NCBI RefSeq assembly: GCF_037975245.1
Contig: NC_092567.1
Location: 24,144,376-24,208,375 of the forward strand
Reading direction: 5' to 3'
Source of the DNA: Apostichopus japonicus
Taxonomy: Eukaryota; Echinodermata; Holothuroidea; Aspidochirotida; Stichopodidae
Length of the DNA stretch: 64,000 nucleotides
Shown here: piece by piece, positions 24,955 to 37,012 of the stretch
Position numbering within the stretch: the first letter of the stretch is position 1
Layout of the letters: each line of letters starts with the position of its first letter
Made by a program: the position numbers and the translations under genes
Notes under the pieces: model-generated
Told to the model about the DNA's origin: nothing
The model's database searches: none
The model's input: only the letters and a program-made list of their open reading frames with translations

Positions 24955-25800
24955 CAACTGTCAGCAACCGGCTCCACATAATACCTTCACCCTATCCATC
25001 TCCATCCATACCACCCAAGAAAAACATATATTAAAACACATATTCATTCATACTTAGTAAAGATTCCCAAATCCTATTGGTCCATTCAGGTCAGCTGACC
25101 GTGGTTAATCCTGTGAGTAAAGCACGGTAAAATTACGGGGCATCACTTTAATAAATCTTTGGTTATATGTAACCAAAAATGTTTTGTTTTATGATTTTTC
25201 CCCCACACAAATGGTAGTGTATGAATGAACGGGGTTAATCAACGGTCTAGCGTGCGTTACTCACATGATTAATGCACTCCGGGTGTTAATGCTATCGCTG
25301 GATGCACTCGGGCTCCGCCCTCGTGCATCGCTTGCATTATCCCCCGATCGTGCATTAATCCTGTGAGTAACGCACGCTAGACCGTTAATTAACCCCTTAT
25401 TTTGATATTTGTGTATAACCCATGCAAAAACCTTTCTATTTTTTTTACATTGTAGAAAATTTAAAATAAATATAACCAATGTACACTTCCGTTCAGCAAC
25501 CGGCTCTCCTTGCCCTCCCTATCCCAAAAATCACCATGTCTGACACCATCCATGTCACCTAAGAAAAAGCATACTGAAACACATATCTCCGAGTATAACC
25601 CATACAAATTCCTTGTCTAGTTTATACATGGTAACAAACCGTGGGCGTCTTTTAAAAATAAGTAAGACCAATGTACCACCCTCGTCAGCAGCCGGCTCTC
25701 CTTGCCATATCTACCCCTCCCCTCACCCTACCCGACCCCATCCACACCACCCAAGTAAAAAGAAAACACGTATGTTGATACCTGCGTATAACCGCAATTC
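24955..25800. repeat. Degenerate tandem array, unit about 193 bp
   Basis: The block TCAGCAACCGGCTC recurs at about 24,961, 25,492 and 25,685 (as TCAGCAGCCGGCTC). Each is followed by a C-rich stretch, then CACCCAAG or CACCTAAG, then a GTATAACCCATGC-like segment. The second and third copies are 193 bp apart. The first and second are spread apart by extra sequence that includes the palindrome at 25231-25396. Confidence 0.65.
25231..25396. repeat. Near-perfect 166-bp palindrome (foldback element)
   Basis: The left arm from 25,231 (GGGGTTAATCAACGGTCTAG...) pairs with the right arm ending 25,396 (...CTAGACCGTTAATTAACCCC). About 48 bp match with only about two or three mismatches, and pairing continues less perfectly to the centre near 25,315. 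Such a structure can form a hairpin or cruciform. Its placement inside a tandem array suggests insertion of a foldback or MITE-like element. No clear target duplication was found. Confidence 0.8.
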
Positions 25801-25949
25801 ATATGACATTTTCTTTAAGGGACCATTTCAGCCAAAGCCGACTCCCGGGATTTTTACTGTTACGGCGTCATACAGTTTACTACGTACAGGTAACTACAAC
25901 ACACTCTCCTCATCAACTGAAAGTTTTCTCCCGAATCTTCCGATTATGA

Positions 25950-26174
25950 GGAAATGGGCCTTCACCTCTCAGAACATTCGTAAGCTTTGACGAAAATTAT
26001 TTTCGTGAGGAAGAAGATGAGGCAATAGTTTTCGAGGGTGATGAAGTTATCGGTATTTCCCTTTCAATTGAGCCCCTTGCAGAAGAACTTTTAAACGATC
26101 GAGATGGCCGAGACGCGTCGCTGCCGATCGAAGTCCCCGAGCAGAACGGTTGGACTATCCTGAACCGAAACTGA
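25950..26174 (+). pseudogene. Unassigned acidic open frame without a start codon
   Basis: A 74-codon frame without an in-frame ATG ends at TGA 26172-26174. The protein-like part includes FDENYFREEEDEAIVFEGDE and ends PEQNGWTILNRN. Its base composition is richer in GC than the surroundings, unlike a random AT-rich frame. A neighbouring frame just upstream (25,820-25,990) may belong to the same former gene with a frameshift, or this may be an exon. I do not recognise the family. Confidence 0.3.
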
Positions 26175-26570
26175 TCGGTTGAGCATTAACAAAACCACCG
26201 TTGTTAAAGACCATAATATGATTTAAATTATCTCGAATGTCGATGATCCTGCTACTTAACTTCGTAGCAAAGCTTCTAGAATTTTGTTACTTAAAGGCAA
26301 GGAAAATGTGACATTCAGTACGGTGCAAGTGCAACCCTATAGTATTAGTAGTGGTAACATGGGGCCTATACCTAACTAATAGACGTTGTATAACAGGCTA
26401 GCCCGTGTAATTGTATCCAACTGTTACGTAAAATCATAACACAACGCCAGTTTTACCACAAAAGAAAAATTGCAGATCTAGTATTGATTTTTCTAAAACC
26501 AACTGGTTTTAGTGCAAAATATTAGGTAACCAATAAATAAAAACATCGTCACTTGCTGCATCAAGGAGAC
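26175..26570. other. Intergenic DNA
   Basis: I see nothing recognisable between the acidic frame and the THAP-like frame. Confidence 0.5.
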
Positions 26571-26750
26571 CTAGGCTATGGTCATTACAAGTAATTTAGC
26601 AATAGTATTGGCCCACAGGCACTCGGAACGTTGTTTATGTGTAGCCATTTTGAATGAGGCGTGTCCAAATTCATCGATTGGGAAAGCGTGCAGGTGAAAT
26701 CCGTCTTTACTTGTGATGGAGTAACCTGCAACTACACATCGGCTCGGCAT
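26571..26750 (-). pseudogene. THAP-domain-like N-terminus, degenerate
   Basis: The frame from ATG 26,750 begins MPSRCVVAGYSITSKDGFHL, then HAFPIDE. This matches the start of a THAP zinc-binding domain (typically M-P-x-x-C-x-V-x-x-C followed by a K-D-G/H-x-F-P segment). The second zinc-ligand Cys is Tyr here, and the sequence after residue 27 no longer follows the family, so the finger cannot fold as known. THAP domains occur in host DNA-binding proteins and in P-element-like transposases; either could be the source. Confidence 0.45.
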
Positions 26751-26880
26751 ATTTAACAATTACGAGATAAATTTACGTAAAAACAAAACCCCAAACCCCA
26801 AATCTCAATTACTACAGAGCACTGCAACAGTGCAATGTTTTGAGTGGTCACAGACGTTTGAGAATCATTAAACATAGCGT

Positions 26881-26914
26881 CCCGGAAGTGAGCTGAGCTC
26901 ATCGAATGACGTCA
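26881..26914. promoter_or_regulatory. Candidate promoter motifs upstream of the THAP-like frame
   Basis: An ETS-type core (CCGGAAGTG, 26882-26890) and a perfect CRE palindrome (TGACGTCA, 26907-26914) lie about 130-165 bp upstream of the minus-strand ATG at 26,750. Both are common in TATA-less animal promoters. Function is inferred from motif and position only. Confidence 0.3.
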
Positions 26915-28681
26915 CGCTACATTACCATATATACAACAATTTTTAGAAAGCTTTTATTATCCTCGAATTTTTGATCGTTTATTCCTCGAGGGTGCAAGCT
27001 TCGATTGACACAAATTGGGTATCATTTGAAAGCTACGAGTGTATAGAAAACGATGATTTATAAAAGTCTGTCCATTTCATCCGCTCTTTAATATGAGCAT
27101 AACAGTGGGGAGTGGGTTGGGGACAAGCTTAGATCCAGTAAATTTACGAACAAAGGGTAACGATATATTTTGATTTGTTGTAGTCCGTTTAATTGCCTTG
27201 TTGTCAGTCTACAGGTTGTCTGAACCATATTATAATTATTAGTTTTAGAAATGACCATGTAAACAACTAAGGCCAGCTTATCAATTAAAGAGGTAGGACT
27301 ACCTAGCCTAACACCCAGGTGATAATGTAAGTTCCTCAGATGCAAAACAAAACTAAATTGTAAAAAGAAACAAAAGGGGGAAAAACTTAGCTCTTTTATG
27401 GTTCTTTATTTTTAAAATGTATTACGAATGTGTTAAGCAAATATTAAACTATAGAATAATAAAATATTTCGATATTTACCGAGAAGCTGAAGTCGTCATC
27501 AGTTTAGCCTTAAAGGGGCGTTCCAGAGATTACGCATATTTTAAAGTTGAATATGCATGCACACCACTGGAATAGCTATAGAAATATGTTTAGCACTCGA
27601 ATTTTTCTTCTTCTTAGACTTCGATATATCAAGACTTTTCTGACTTATGTCATCTTTTAACTTAATTACAGCTATAATTACAGCTATAAGAAAGTGTTTC
27701 GGGCAGTTAATCCTGGCATAACTTATGCTATAACAACCGATAGAATATTACAACTTACAAGTGATAGCCCTACGAGTTTATTTAGTAAATGAAGTATTGT
27801 CAGTTGCTAGTCTCCGAATTTCATTATTTCTTTTTAGTAAGCCGGTTATTTTTGACGATTTGTTTTTTAAAATTTATTTCAGTTTATCGCATGCAGAATA
27901 ACAACATTAACTTTAGAAATTCCATGAACACAACTGACATAGTTTGCATTGTAAGAGGGCTTTTCTACCAAACAAGAAATTTCAGGTAAACGCTTAGCTA
28001 GGCTGAAATATGAAAGATAAATTGCTGGCTGATAGTCACTGCTTTTATTATATAAATAAGCCCATTTTCCTTTATGTTTCTTTTACTCTTACCATCATCT
28101 TTGACAATAGGGTCGTGTTTATTTCGAGACAGAAAAACCCCGGCTTACTCAGTCAGTTTACGAATCCTTCAACAAAAAATTGAGTCTCCTTGTTGTGTTG
28201 ATTGCAGTTTGACTGTATCGGATTTTATTTTTAATTTCAAGCTGACTTTGGCTGTATACTCTTGCTACCAGCTATTAACGTCCTTGCAATGCCGGCTTCA
28301 CCGATATAATTTCACTATGCTAAATGTATAAATATATATATATATATATATAAGAAACCATGAAAGATCCGGAAAGAAATTATGATATTTCAAATCAAAC
28401 AGATTTGGAACCTACCTGTTTGAATCCATTAGTATCTTGAAGTGTCAGCCACATAAATCTCCATGTTTGGGGGATTTTTCTTCGCACTGAACTTCAAACG
28501 TCCACGGTCGAGCAACACAAAAAGCTCGGAAATACAGTTACAGATTTTACAGAGATTTCATTGATTTCAAAATAACACTAGTCTTTCCTTTCTGTTAAAA
28601 CAAATTCAACGACTAACAGCATGGTCGCCATCAAGATAACTTGTTTCCTTCAAACTGCATGCAACAAATAGCTCACACCCA
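26915..28681. other. Intergenic DNA with a (TA)n tract
   Basis: There are no supportable genes. A short (TA)n run lies at about 28,331-28,352. Open frames in this stretch have no recognisable domain. Confidence 0.5.
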
Positions 28682-28806
28682 TTCGGTTTGTTGTAATAAA
28701 TACATTCAAGACAAAATATCTCTAAGAGATTCGTAGCTAAATAGAGAACGGGGAAATTCCAGCCAGCGATTCACTAGACTACGGATGCTTTTTTAGAGCA
28801 TACATA
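28682..28806 (+). repeat. Dispersed repeat, copy 1 (second copy at 30290-30417)
   Basis: It starts TTCGGTTTGTTGTA and contains GAAATTCCAGCCAGC and ACTAGACTACGGATGC, ending GAGCAT. The same landmarks recur in direct orientation at 30,290-30,417. No coding capacity or terminal repeats are recognised. Confidence 0.8.
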
Positions 28807-29113
28807 AAACGAAGCAGCTTTTCTAGTTGTTACCTGCCTGTCTGCATACAAACACACACACACCCCACACACGCACCCATACACCCATAAACGCATACGT
28901 CCCAACAAAATTTCTAATATAGCGTAAGAAATGTAAACGTAGTTATATGTTTTCCTTAATATCGTACAACTGCAACTTTGATTTCCCTTATGTTTGTAAT
29001 GGCATATTCGTTTATCCGTAGCAATATCCTTGCGCAACGTGAAATTACGTCCTCGTATGCATCGCAACTCAGTGATTGCAATCCACATATAATTTGAATA
29101 TCAAATGAGATTA

Positions 29114-29220
29114 TTGCGCAATGGACACTTAAACGCGAGCTAACCTTGCGCAATAGACTCTCCGACGCGAGCTAACCTTGCGTAATTGACTCTTCGACGC
29201 GAGCTAACCTTGCGTAATAC
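29114..29220. repeat. 32-bp tandem repeat, about 3.3 copies
   Basis: The unit core ACGCGAGCTAACCTTGCG begins at 29,133, 29,165 and 29,197, exactly 32 bp apart. Units contain TTGCGCAAT or TTGCGTAAT, resembling a C/EBP-type half-palindrome; no function is implied. Confidence 0.85.
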
Positions 29221-30236
29221 CTCTTTATAGGACCATGGGTGCATTCAACGCGCATTACTTTTATAGGCTTGATAATTCCATATTTAATCGCGTTTGGAGT
29301 AGCCTATTTGATGTTAGCAGGGTGAAGTTGTGTGGGAATGGGTGTCGATGTGGGTGTAGCTGTGGGTGGGGATGTGGGTGTGTGTGACATATTGCTTACT
29401 TGACGTGTCATATTCATCATCATGTGTTACTTTACAGTCTCGGGTATGTAAGGAGACTGAGGTTGAGAGTCGATCAAGTTGTTTAGTTTTCGTACCCATG
29501 ACTCTATATCTTGGGTGACTTTTGACTATTACTGTTGAGTCAGTAGTTTTGAAGACAAATTTGAAGCATGAGAACAATGGCTAGAAGTTCCCACTTTTGT
29601 GAAAAATTACTACATTCAGCCCCTCAATATTCAAATTCAAATTAATCCAACCATGATTTACCAAAGGTGTTTTAATATCTATTCTCAACTTTGTCATGAA
29701 CAGAGAACCCCCCCCCCTTCTATTCATCTTTTCACACTTAAACACGCCGACTAGCTTTTTTAGCACATCCTGAACCGTTTTTTTTTCGTGTTGTTATATC
29801 TATACCTGGAACATAATACACTGCAGACTTGACTTGCCTACTGTATTTTACATGCCCGGGGATCTCTCCGGCACAAACCTAGTATCAATCGAAAGCGTTC
29901 TCTGGACAGTACAGCAAATAAAACGGGAAGTTAGCTTTGTGCAAAGATAGGTACACTGGGCTGTTCATACTAGGGTCTTAATCAAGACTACCTAACGCAC
30001 AGCGTGATTTTAATCTAAATTCAAGACATTGCGCAAGAAAGGGGACTTCCAACAGTTCAACACGCTGCATTGTGCGTCAATAGCTGCTCGCTTCTGTAAC
30101 ACACAATAAACTTATTCCATCTCACTTATTGATTTTTCTTTTGTTTGTTACCTCGTACGTGATATCAATCAATTGTCTGAATTGAAAATTTTATACATTA
30201 TTCACAAATAAGAAATCCTAAACACTATATGTAACC
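29221..30236. other. Intergenic DNA
   Basis: A GTGGGTGT-rich stretch lies at about 29,320-29,385. Otherwise I see nothing identifiable. Confidence 0.5.
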
Positions 30237-30237
<1 letters not shown>

Positions 30238-30280
<43 letters not shown>

Positions 30281-30415
30281 CAATATATTCGGTTTGTTGT
30301 AGTAAGTAGGCCTACCTTCAGTGTTAAAAAAAATCTATGAGATTCGTAGCTAATATAGAACAGGGAAATTCCAGCCAGCAATTCACTAGACTACGGATGC
30401 TTTTTTAGAGCATGC

Positions 30416-30476
<61 letters not shown>
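30238..30476. repeat. Two (TA)n tracts flanking dispersed-repeat copy 2
   Basis: (TA)n runs occupy about 30,238-30,273 and 30,418-30,476. Between them (30,290-30,417) is the second copy of the repeat seen at 28,682-28,806, with an internal difference near its left end. Confidence 0.85.
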
Positions 30477-30479
<3 letters not shown>

Positions 30480-31413
30480 GTAGTATATTAAATTCAGTAA
30501 TAGTAGCATAGTGTTCAATACAACTGGTGCAGAGCTATATATGGATATACGTATAAACACGATATTCCATCGCGTTGCAATTCAGATTCACGCATATATT
30601 GAGTTATTTTCACTGTGTCCATTATCAGGCTACTGTATCTTGCAAGGTCGACTATTTGTTTGGAGGCTGTCAGGAAGGGCTTCTTTGAACGGTTGCCATG
30701 ACGACATTTTGGACACAAATTCGCTACGCTTGTTGATTGAATTAATATGAAGAACTTTCTTCCATACAGAGATTACACTGGTCGGAGCTACGCTATGTGT
30801 ATTCAAGCGCTTTAGGATTCCCAAGAAATGGAGTGATAATTTTTTTTTTTTTTTTTTTTTTTGCGTTTGGTCGCCGTTTCCCACTTTTTTGACAAGTCCA
30901 TCGAGTTTTTTACATATATCAATCACAAAACAGCAAACTAAGATATTAGCCAAGTTTTTTCCCTGCCAAAAGCGTTAATTGGCGAGTAATTAAGGACATT
31001 TGCAGATAATGAGAAAAGTGTCCACCGACAAATAACACATTTCATATTAATCGCATACAGTTCCACTAACCCAGTAGTTTGAACTCAACCAATCAGAGAT
31101 GGTTTAGTTATGAGCCGAACTAAAAATAGATTCAAAACGTCGAGTTGGTAACTTCGTACAACCAGCGAGCTGGTACTCTAATAGCTCTCTGGAACAACTG
31201 CCATAGACAATCTACACAAATCAAGCATGGTGTTGTATTAAGTATTGGCCAATGACATTCGCAGCTTTTAAATATTCATAGCATGGGCGAGGTTTATTTG
31301 GATCCCAACGGAAAATATCTTCGAGAAAAACAAAGTTGAAAGTTGTACCTTTTTCGACTTTTATGCCACCATTTGAAGTAAGATTTGAATAGATAAGCTA
31401 GTCATGTATGTCG
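30477..31413. other. Intergenic DNA with a poly-T run
   Basis: A T-homopolymer lies at about 30,840-30,862. There are no recognisable genes. Confidence 0.5.
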
Positions 31414-32237
31414 TTATGGCATCGAGGAATCAGTGAAGTTGAGAAAAACCGTAGAAAAGGACGCAAAACGCTGCTTTAAGTCCCATATATGAGCGCAGTT
31501 TCTTTTTGGTAACGTTCGTTGCGGAAAGATTTGGTGTGGTTGTTGTACCTTGAAGCTTCCACTAGCCAGACCGATATACACGGCTGTCTCTTGGCCAGTT
31601 GTGACCGTTGCTTTGTAGATTATATCGCTGGCGAGACATTCCCCGGACAGGGGCAGTCGCCTTTTTTGTCTGCAATTGCAAGCTATTTCCCTGGTCTCCG
31701 GGTTTGCTTTCGATATGATCTTGTTATTGCAGGCTTTTAGTATTTCCTGCATACTCCTCATACAGCTATAGCCAATTTTGATGTTGTGCTCGTTAAATAT
31801 CTTATATGTAAGGCATTGTCACTACGGAAATGCTTGTTTACGAGATTTCGGAAACTGTGCACCCACATTGGTTTTAAGGCTTCTGCGATATGGTGGGGTG
31901 TACCATATTATTTTTCAGGCTCTGTTCTTTTTCTGGGTATGGTTGCTGCTCTTCGATGTGATTCAGTTTCTGCCTTGTATCCAGCTCTCCGGAGGGCTGA
32001 GCTGTTGACGGGTGCTGCTTCTTTAAAAATATCCTGGCTTGATGAGAGGTTAGAGATTCTTTTGCCGGGGCTTGTGGCAAACTCTTTTGTGATAGGTAGA
32101 GGGTGGTTAGAATGGCGGTTGATGTAGACTGGCTTGTCGTTTGGTTTTCTGTAGGGTTTGTAGGAGCCCGGATTAAGGTCAAGGACGACATAGAGAAAGG
32201 TGGCAGACTTTAAGTTCGTCTGGACTGTAATTTTCAC
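31414..32237 (-). pseudogene. Penelope-like retroelement remnant (RT end and GIY-YIG region)
   Basis: Two frames in the same direction resemble the C-terminal half of Penelope-like element proteins. The 5' part (31,908-32,237) contains LDLNPGSYKPYRKPNDKP, YINRHSNHPLP and KRISNLSSSQDIF, as at the end of the Penelope-type reverse transcriptase. The 3' part (31,414-31,761) contains CNCRQKRRLPLSGECL, IIYKATV and YIGLASGSFK, the layout of the associated GIY-YIG-type endonuclease domain. A frameshifted bridge (31,762-31,907) still encodes NLVNKHF. Frameshifts make it non-functional. Confidence 0.7.
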
Positions 32238-33344
32238 TAAATTTCACCCGTTAACTCGGTGCCCTCGTCTACCAAAATGGGGCACGAATCTAAAATATTG
32301 TTATATTTGACATTTTAGAAGCATCGATTAAACGTTTGTCCCTGCAATGAAGTAATCTTAACAAAACGTTCGATTTTCATAGCAAAAAAAAACATGTTTG
32401 CATACAATCACTTTTCATAACATATGTTGACCTATTTTAGTACTAACTATATTCCCTCGTTTTTGGTTTATAGGTTGGTGGGGGGGGGGGGGGGTGAAGT
32501 GATCAATAAATGTAGTGTCACCACTGCTCAGAGTGGATTTGGCCGTTATTCCATATAGTTGTACACTCAAATAAGGGTCGGAATAAGCATAGAACTTGGC
32601 ACGTGCAGGGCCCTATAGGCCCGTTTGAAAATAATTATTCTACTGTTACTAACGACGAGTGGCACACTGGTAACAAACTCTTCTCGGAAAATAGACCTAT
32701 CCAAAGCTGCGGTCCACAGTGGAGTCGGGGCCGTAAACAATCTAGGCGCACCTAGTACTTCCACTTTGCAGTTTTCGGATCATTCTCTTATAAGAGACAT
32801 ACTCTTATCAGTTTAGGCACACCATCCTACCCAACCAACCCCCCCCCCCCCAAGACTACACACCGTAAACGATTTCCACGGGCCAGTAGCCTACACTCTT
32901 GGGGCACCGCTCTTTCAACAGAATAACCAATATCAAACAGTGACATATCGTCCCCGTTCTGGCGTAGTGACGAATGTTCAAAATGTGAGTTTTGAGAAAA
33001 CGCGCTCTAAACATTTTCACATTTTGACTTTAGTATAGCGTAATTAAAAAAGGATCTTTTGTACCGAAAGTTGTCAATATTTTAAATATAACAAATAGAA
33101 CTTTGAGTTCTCATATTTGTTGCTGATCGAAAAATTTCTTACAAAGTAGTACTTTTAGTGTAAACATATTCGTCGTATGTCATGTCATTTTCAATTAATT
33201 TTAGACATTCGTTAGACATTAATTTTAGAACTAAATTTTGAAGTTTCGTCCTGTCACAGACTTGTATTCGTCACTTTTGTGTGTAGTAGCGAGGGTACAC
33301 CGTGAATGTTCACTGTCACATGGGGAGAGGAAGGGGAAGGGATA
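32238..33344. other. Intergenic DNA with G and C homopolymers
   Basis: G- and C-homopolymers lie at about 32,477-32,493 and 32,839-32,851. There are no recognisable genes. Confidence 0.5.
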
Positions 33345-35535
33345 TGATGAAATTTGAACACATGCAGTTGCAAAAATAATAGTTCCAGTGGCGTAATCTG
33401 TTAATTCGGAACTCTTATAAAGCTTACAGACTACGGAAAAATGTGTGCAATTCTTCATTTTCAAGTTAGTGTATTACGTGAAATGTCTCTGACAATAGTT
33501 TCTAAGTATCTTTCAAACGCTTTGGGAAGCTTTTCCACTGTAGGCCTACTATCCCCTTAAACGGAATGTGAAAAAATTTTTACGCTCACAGGCACATTCA
33601 TAATATCCAACCCAACCTCGTGTGAATCCTCATATTTAAAGAAGGAAACAACTGTGCAATTGTTCAAGTGTTTCCAAGTTGTACTGTAGTATGTTGTTCC
33701 TTCTTTTTATTTCCTTCCAGTATACATATAAAATTTATAGAGAGGAGTCATATAATACCTCAACAAGAAGAATAACTCATATAAAAGTTTTTTTTTTAAG
33801 ATGATAGGATACCGAACAGTCCAAGAATAACTAATATAACAGGGGAGAAAATACAAAACATACAAAAGTAAATACATAAAACGATATAACAAACAGACTT
33901 CAACAAACATTCTAAGTGCTCGAATGGAATGTATAAAGCAGCACGGTAAATAATGAGTTGCTGTAAACTTGCGTTTGGTATTTTGTGGGGATTGCTTAGA
34001 TTTCTGTTCGATTTGTGCAGGAGACTTTATTACAGTATACAAAGGGTGCTTCTGATCACCGTAAATCCTATTAGCCATTCTTGTAAACTCAGGTCTTGCA
34101 GCAGCATTTACTTTTTCAAAAAGTATGTGGCAATCTAAATTAAATATAGCCGATGTGTATTTAGGAAACTTCATTCTTCTTTCTTTGCTTTTTTTTGCAA
34201 TATAAAATGGTACCAGACAGGCACTGTATAGATCACATGTGCCAGGTTGAATAATAGTATTGAAAACATTTTCCTTAGCATTTTGGTTAAAGAAAGACAC
34301 ACCTAAGCCACACTAGATACTTTGTAATATACTTTTTTTAATACCTTGATGCTTTGCAAGAAAAGGTCAAACTGTCGATGTATACTCCCAGTACTCAGTT
34401 TTGGAGGTTCTAGCCACCTCAGCTCCCTAAATAATAATACGTTGCGATCTTGATAGAATGAGACCTTCATGTTTTATGGTTTTATTTTCAAAAACAAATT
34501 TCCTTTATTTTTGGGGTTACGCAATAAAGTCTTGCGGTCACATGTTGGAACTATGTCATTTACAGAACACTGAAAATTTCATTGGTCGGTTTCAACAGAT
34601 CTCTTAGGACTTGTGCATGATACAGCAGTATCATCGGCATATTTTGTAACAGAAATGTGTGAGTTTGACCTAATTTCATCAGTATATATAGTAAATAATA
34701 TTGCATATAATGGACCCCCACCCCCAAGGCACACCAACCTTTATTTCCGATATTTCCGATAACCCTTTATCCAACTTTACTTGTCTGGACCATCCTTGAA
34801 GAAATTGTGTCAGCCAATGAAAAGACATGTTTCTTTGATAAATCGTAACAGATCCTTCATTTATTGATTTGGCAAGACAGCATTAAACGCACTTGAATAG
34901 TCAAGAAAAAGACCCCGCCTTTGTTATAATTCTTTACTTACAATCCTAATGAGACACAATATCATGGATTAATCAAACGTTTGATATGGATATGGATTCT
35001 GCGAGTGGCTTGCAACTTCCGTTCTGGAACAGCAAGTGCCTTCTCCTTTCTTATGTCAAGCAACCTTATGGGTTAACAATCCCAATGTATGGAAACCAGG
35101 GCTGAGGGTGTATCAGTTTGGTGATGTTCATTTGGTTTGTATGTCCATATTCTGACTTGGTTTATTTTTCTAAAAGGTTTGGTATAACTTCCCCTATGAT
35201 CCTGAACTTCTTAGCCTGTGGAAGAAAAGTTTCATGTAAAAGTATATGTGAACTTCAAATATGTCACTAGGTATTACTAAGCCAGATAAAGGTAGTTTTG
35301 AGTTAGGCTAGAGTAATGCTCGTGATGAGCAAAGCCGCCAACAGCTAAGAGAAACCGTACTTCTTTAGGGAGATGTTACACTTTTAACGTTTCTTTAAAT
35401 ATGAAATTGAAGAACGGAGGAAGTCTTAAGTGGAAATGAGCTGGCGTTTGCATGTTTTAATTTGTCGTAATACTGGTATTTGTTTATTGAACTGTTTACA
35501 TTCACATTGAAAAGGAGACAGGAAACAAATATATT
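33345..35535 (-). repeat. Right arm of the inverted duplication, with LINE reverse-transcriptase remnant
   Basis: This is the reverse-complement homologue of 21752-23890. It keeps more of a non-LTR retrotransposon on the minus strand. A degenerate RT frame near 34,880-34,930 reads FFLDYSSAFNAVLPN. The catalytic block near 34,610-34,660 reads KYADDTAVSC, with the YADD box. The C-terminal RT tail (33,707-34,300) includes LYSACLVPFYI. Stops and frameshifts show it is dead. The motifs fit the L2/CR1/Rex group of LINEs; the exact clade is not determined. Confidence 0.8.
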
Positions 35536-37012
35536 ACATTATATCGCCCCCCCCCCCATCATCCCAAGTGGCACAATGACATTACACATTGGCCAAAAAT
35601 AGCTACATGCCACGACTTTTAAAACCAATTTACTCCCGTACTGAGCAAGATAATGGACTTATATATTTTAGCGAAAAGTTCATCACAAGGATCTTGGTGA
35701 TATACGTTCATTGTGATGGTTTGGGATTCCTTCCCTTCAATCCTGAGGTATGGTTAGGCTAACTCCAAGAATGGCTTAAATTAGTTAACCTTGGTCTAGG
35801 TTTTGTAGTCTTCGCGGTCACAATTAAACTTTGAGTGATTTATTCATCATTTTTATACGAGTTACACCCATTGTCATCAATGTCCGTCAGTGACTTACAC
35901 CACCTGTTTCCTCATTTACACACAGCTCTAATTAAATGTACCGACACTGTTACACCGACTCAGTAGAGACAAATAGCGTTACTCCAGTCTACTGTCACTA
36001 GCTACTCGCGCAACAGATACAAGAATCGAATGTACTGCAATCATAACACTATAGGCTACTATTCAGGTATATTATTGTTGACCCACTGGCCCATTCTGTT
36101 TTCACGAGTTATGCTATCGTGTATGAAATGCTGCATTAAGCAATTAAAGGTGGAAATAATAAAAATAGTACCTTCCCATAATCCTGGGTGTTTTCAAATG
36201 GCAGTTAGATGTATGGACCTTAGACAAATTGTGTTACTGAGTGGTTGTACTGATGACTAAAGTATTCGTCAGTATGTAAAAACGAGAGTGGGCCTTAGGT
36301 GGACATGCGTCAGAAATGAGTCAGAAAAAAAGAATAAAATAGACAGTTCATAAAACTTCTAACCCGGCTCAACCGATTCTTCACCCTCGAAATAGGTAAG
36401 AACAATATTTAACTCAATTTCGCCAAAAGTGCATATTCGCCACTACGCGAAAACGGGGACGATAGGTGTGTAATCATGGAGCTGTTTATAGCTGTTTATA
36501 ATAAAGTCACAAACTGGAAGCGCAGGCGCCATTCGGTCCATCAACCGATTATCGTATTCAATACAGTAAGTACTGTGTAAACTGATAAAGTAGATCAACA
36601 GTAATATGTGTTAAAATATATCTTAACATGTATTCTGATTCACCACAGCAGGTACGGTGAAACTGTTATCAGTGCTCTAATAGGGTCACACAAGTATGCA
36701 CACTAAAGTGAATATTATATTTAACTCTGAGAACAATTTTTTCAAGTTCAACTCAAGGGACCTCCCTACAACTTCCGACAACATCCGATCCTCAGCGGTA
36801 CGATTTAAAATATATAGGCTGTTATAACTTTATGTCCTCATTGACAAATCCGTACTCATTGCCTTCGTTGTTACAGTTTGTGCAATTAAACACAACCCTG
36901 TGTTAATATTATTAAAATATAATATAGTATTAATAAAATTAAAATTATTTAAAAGCGAAAGTTCGTAGCTACGATAACACACAAGGTAAAGCTATAGATG
37001 TCATCATCTGCA
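35536..37012. other. Intergenic DNA
   Basis: It is AT-rich, with a C-homopolymer near 35,547. I see no gene or element. Confidence 0.5.
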
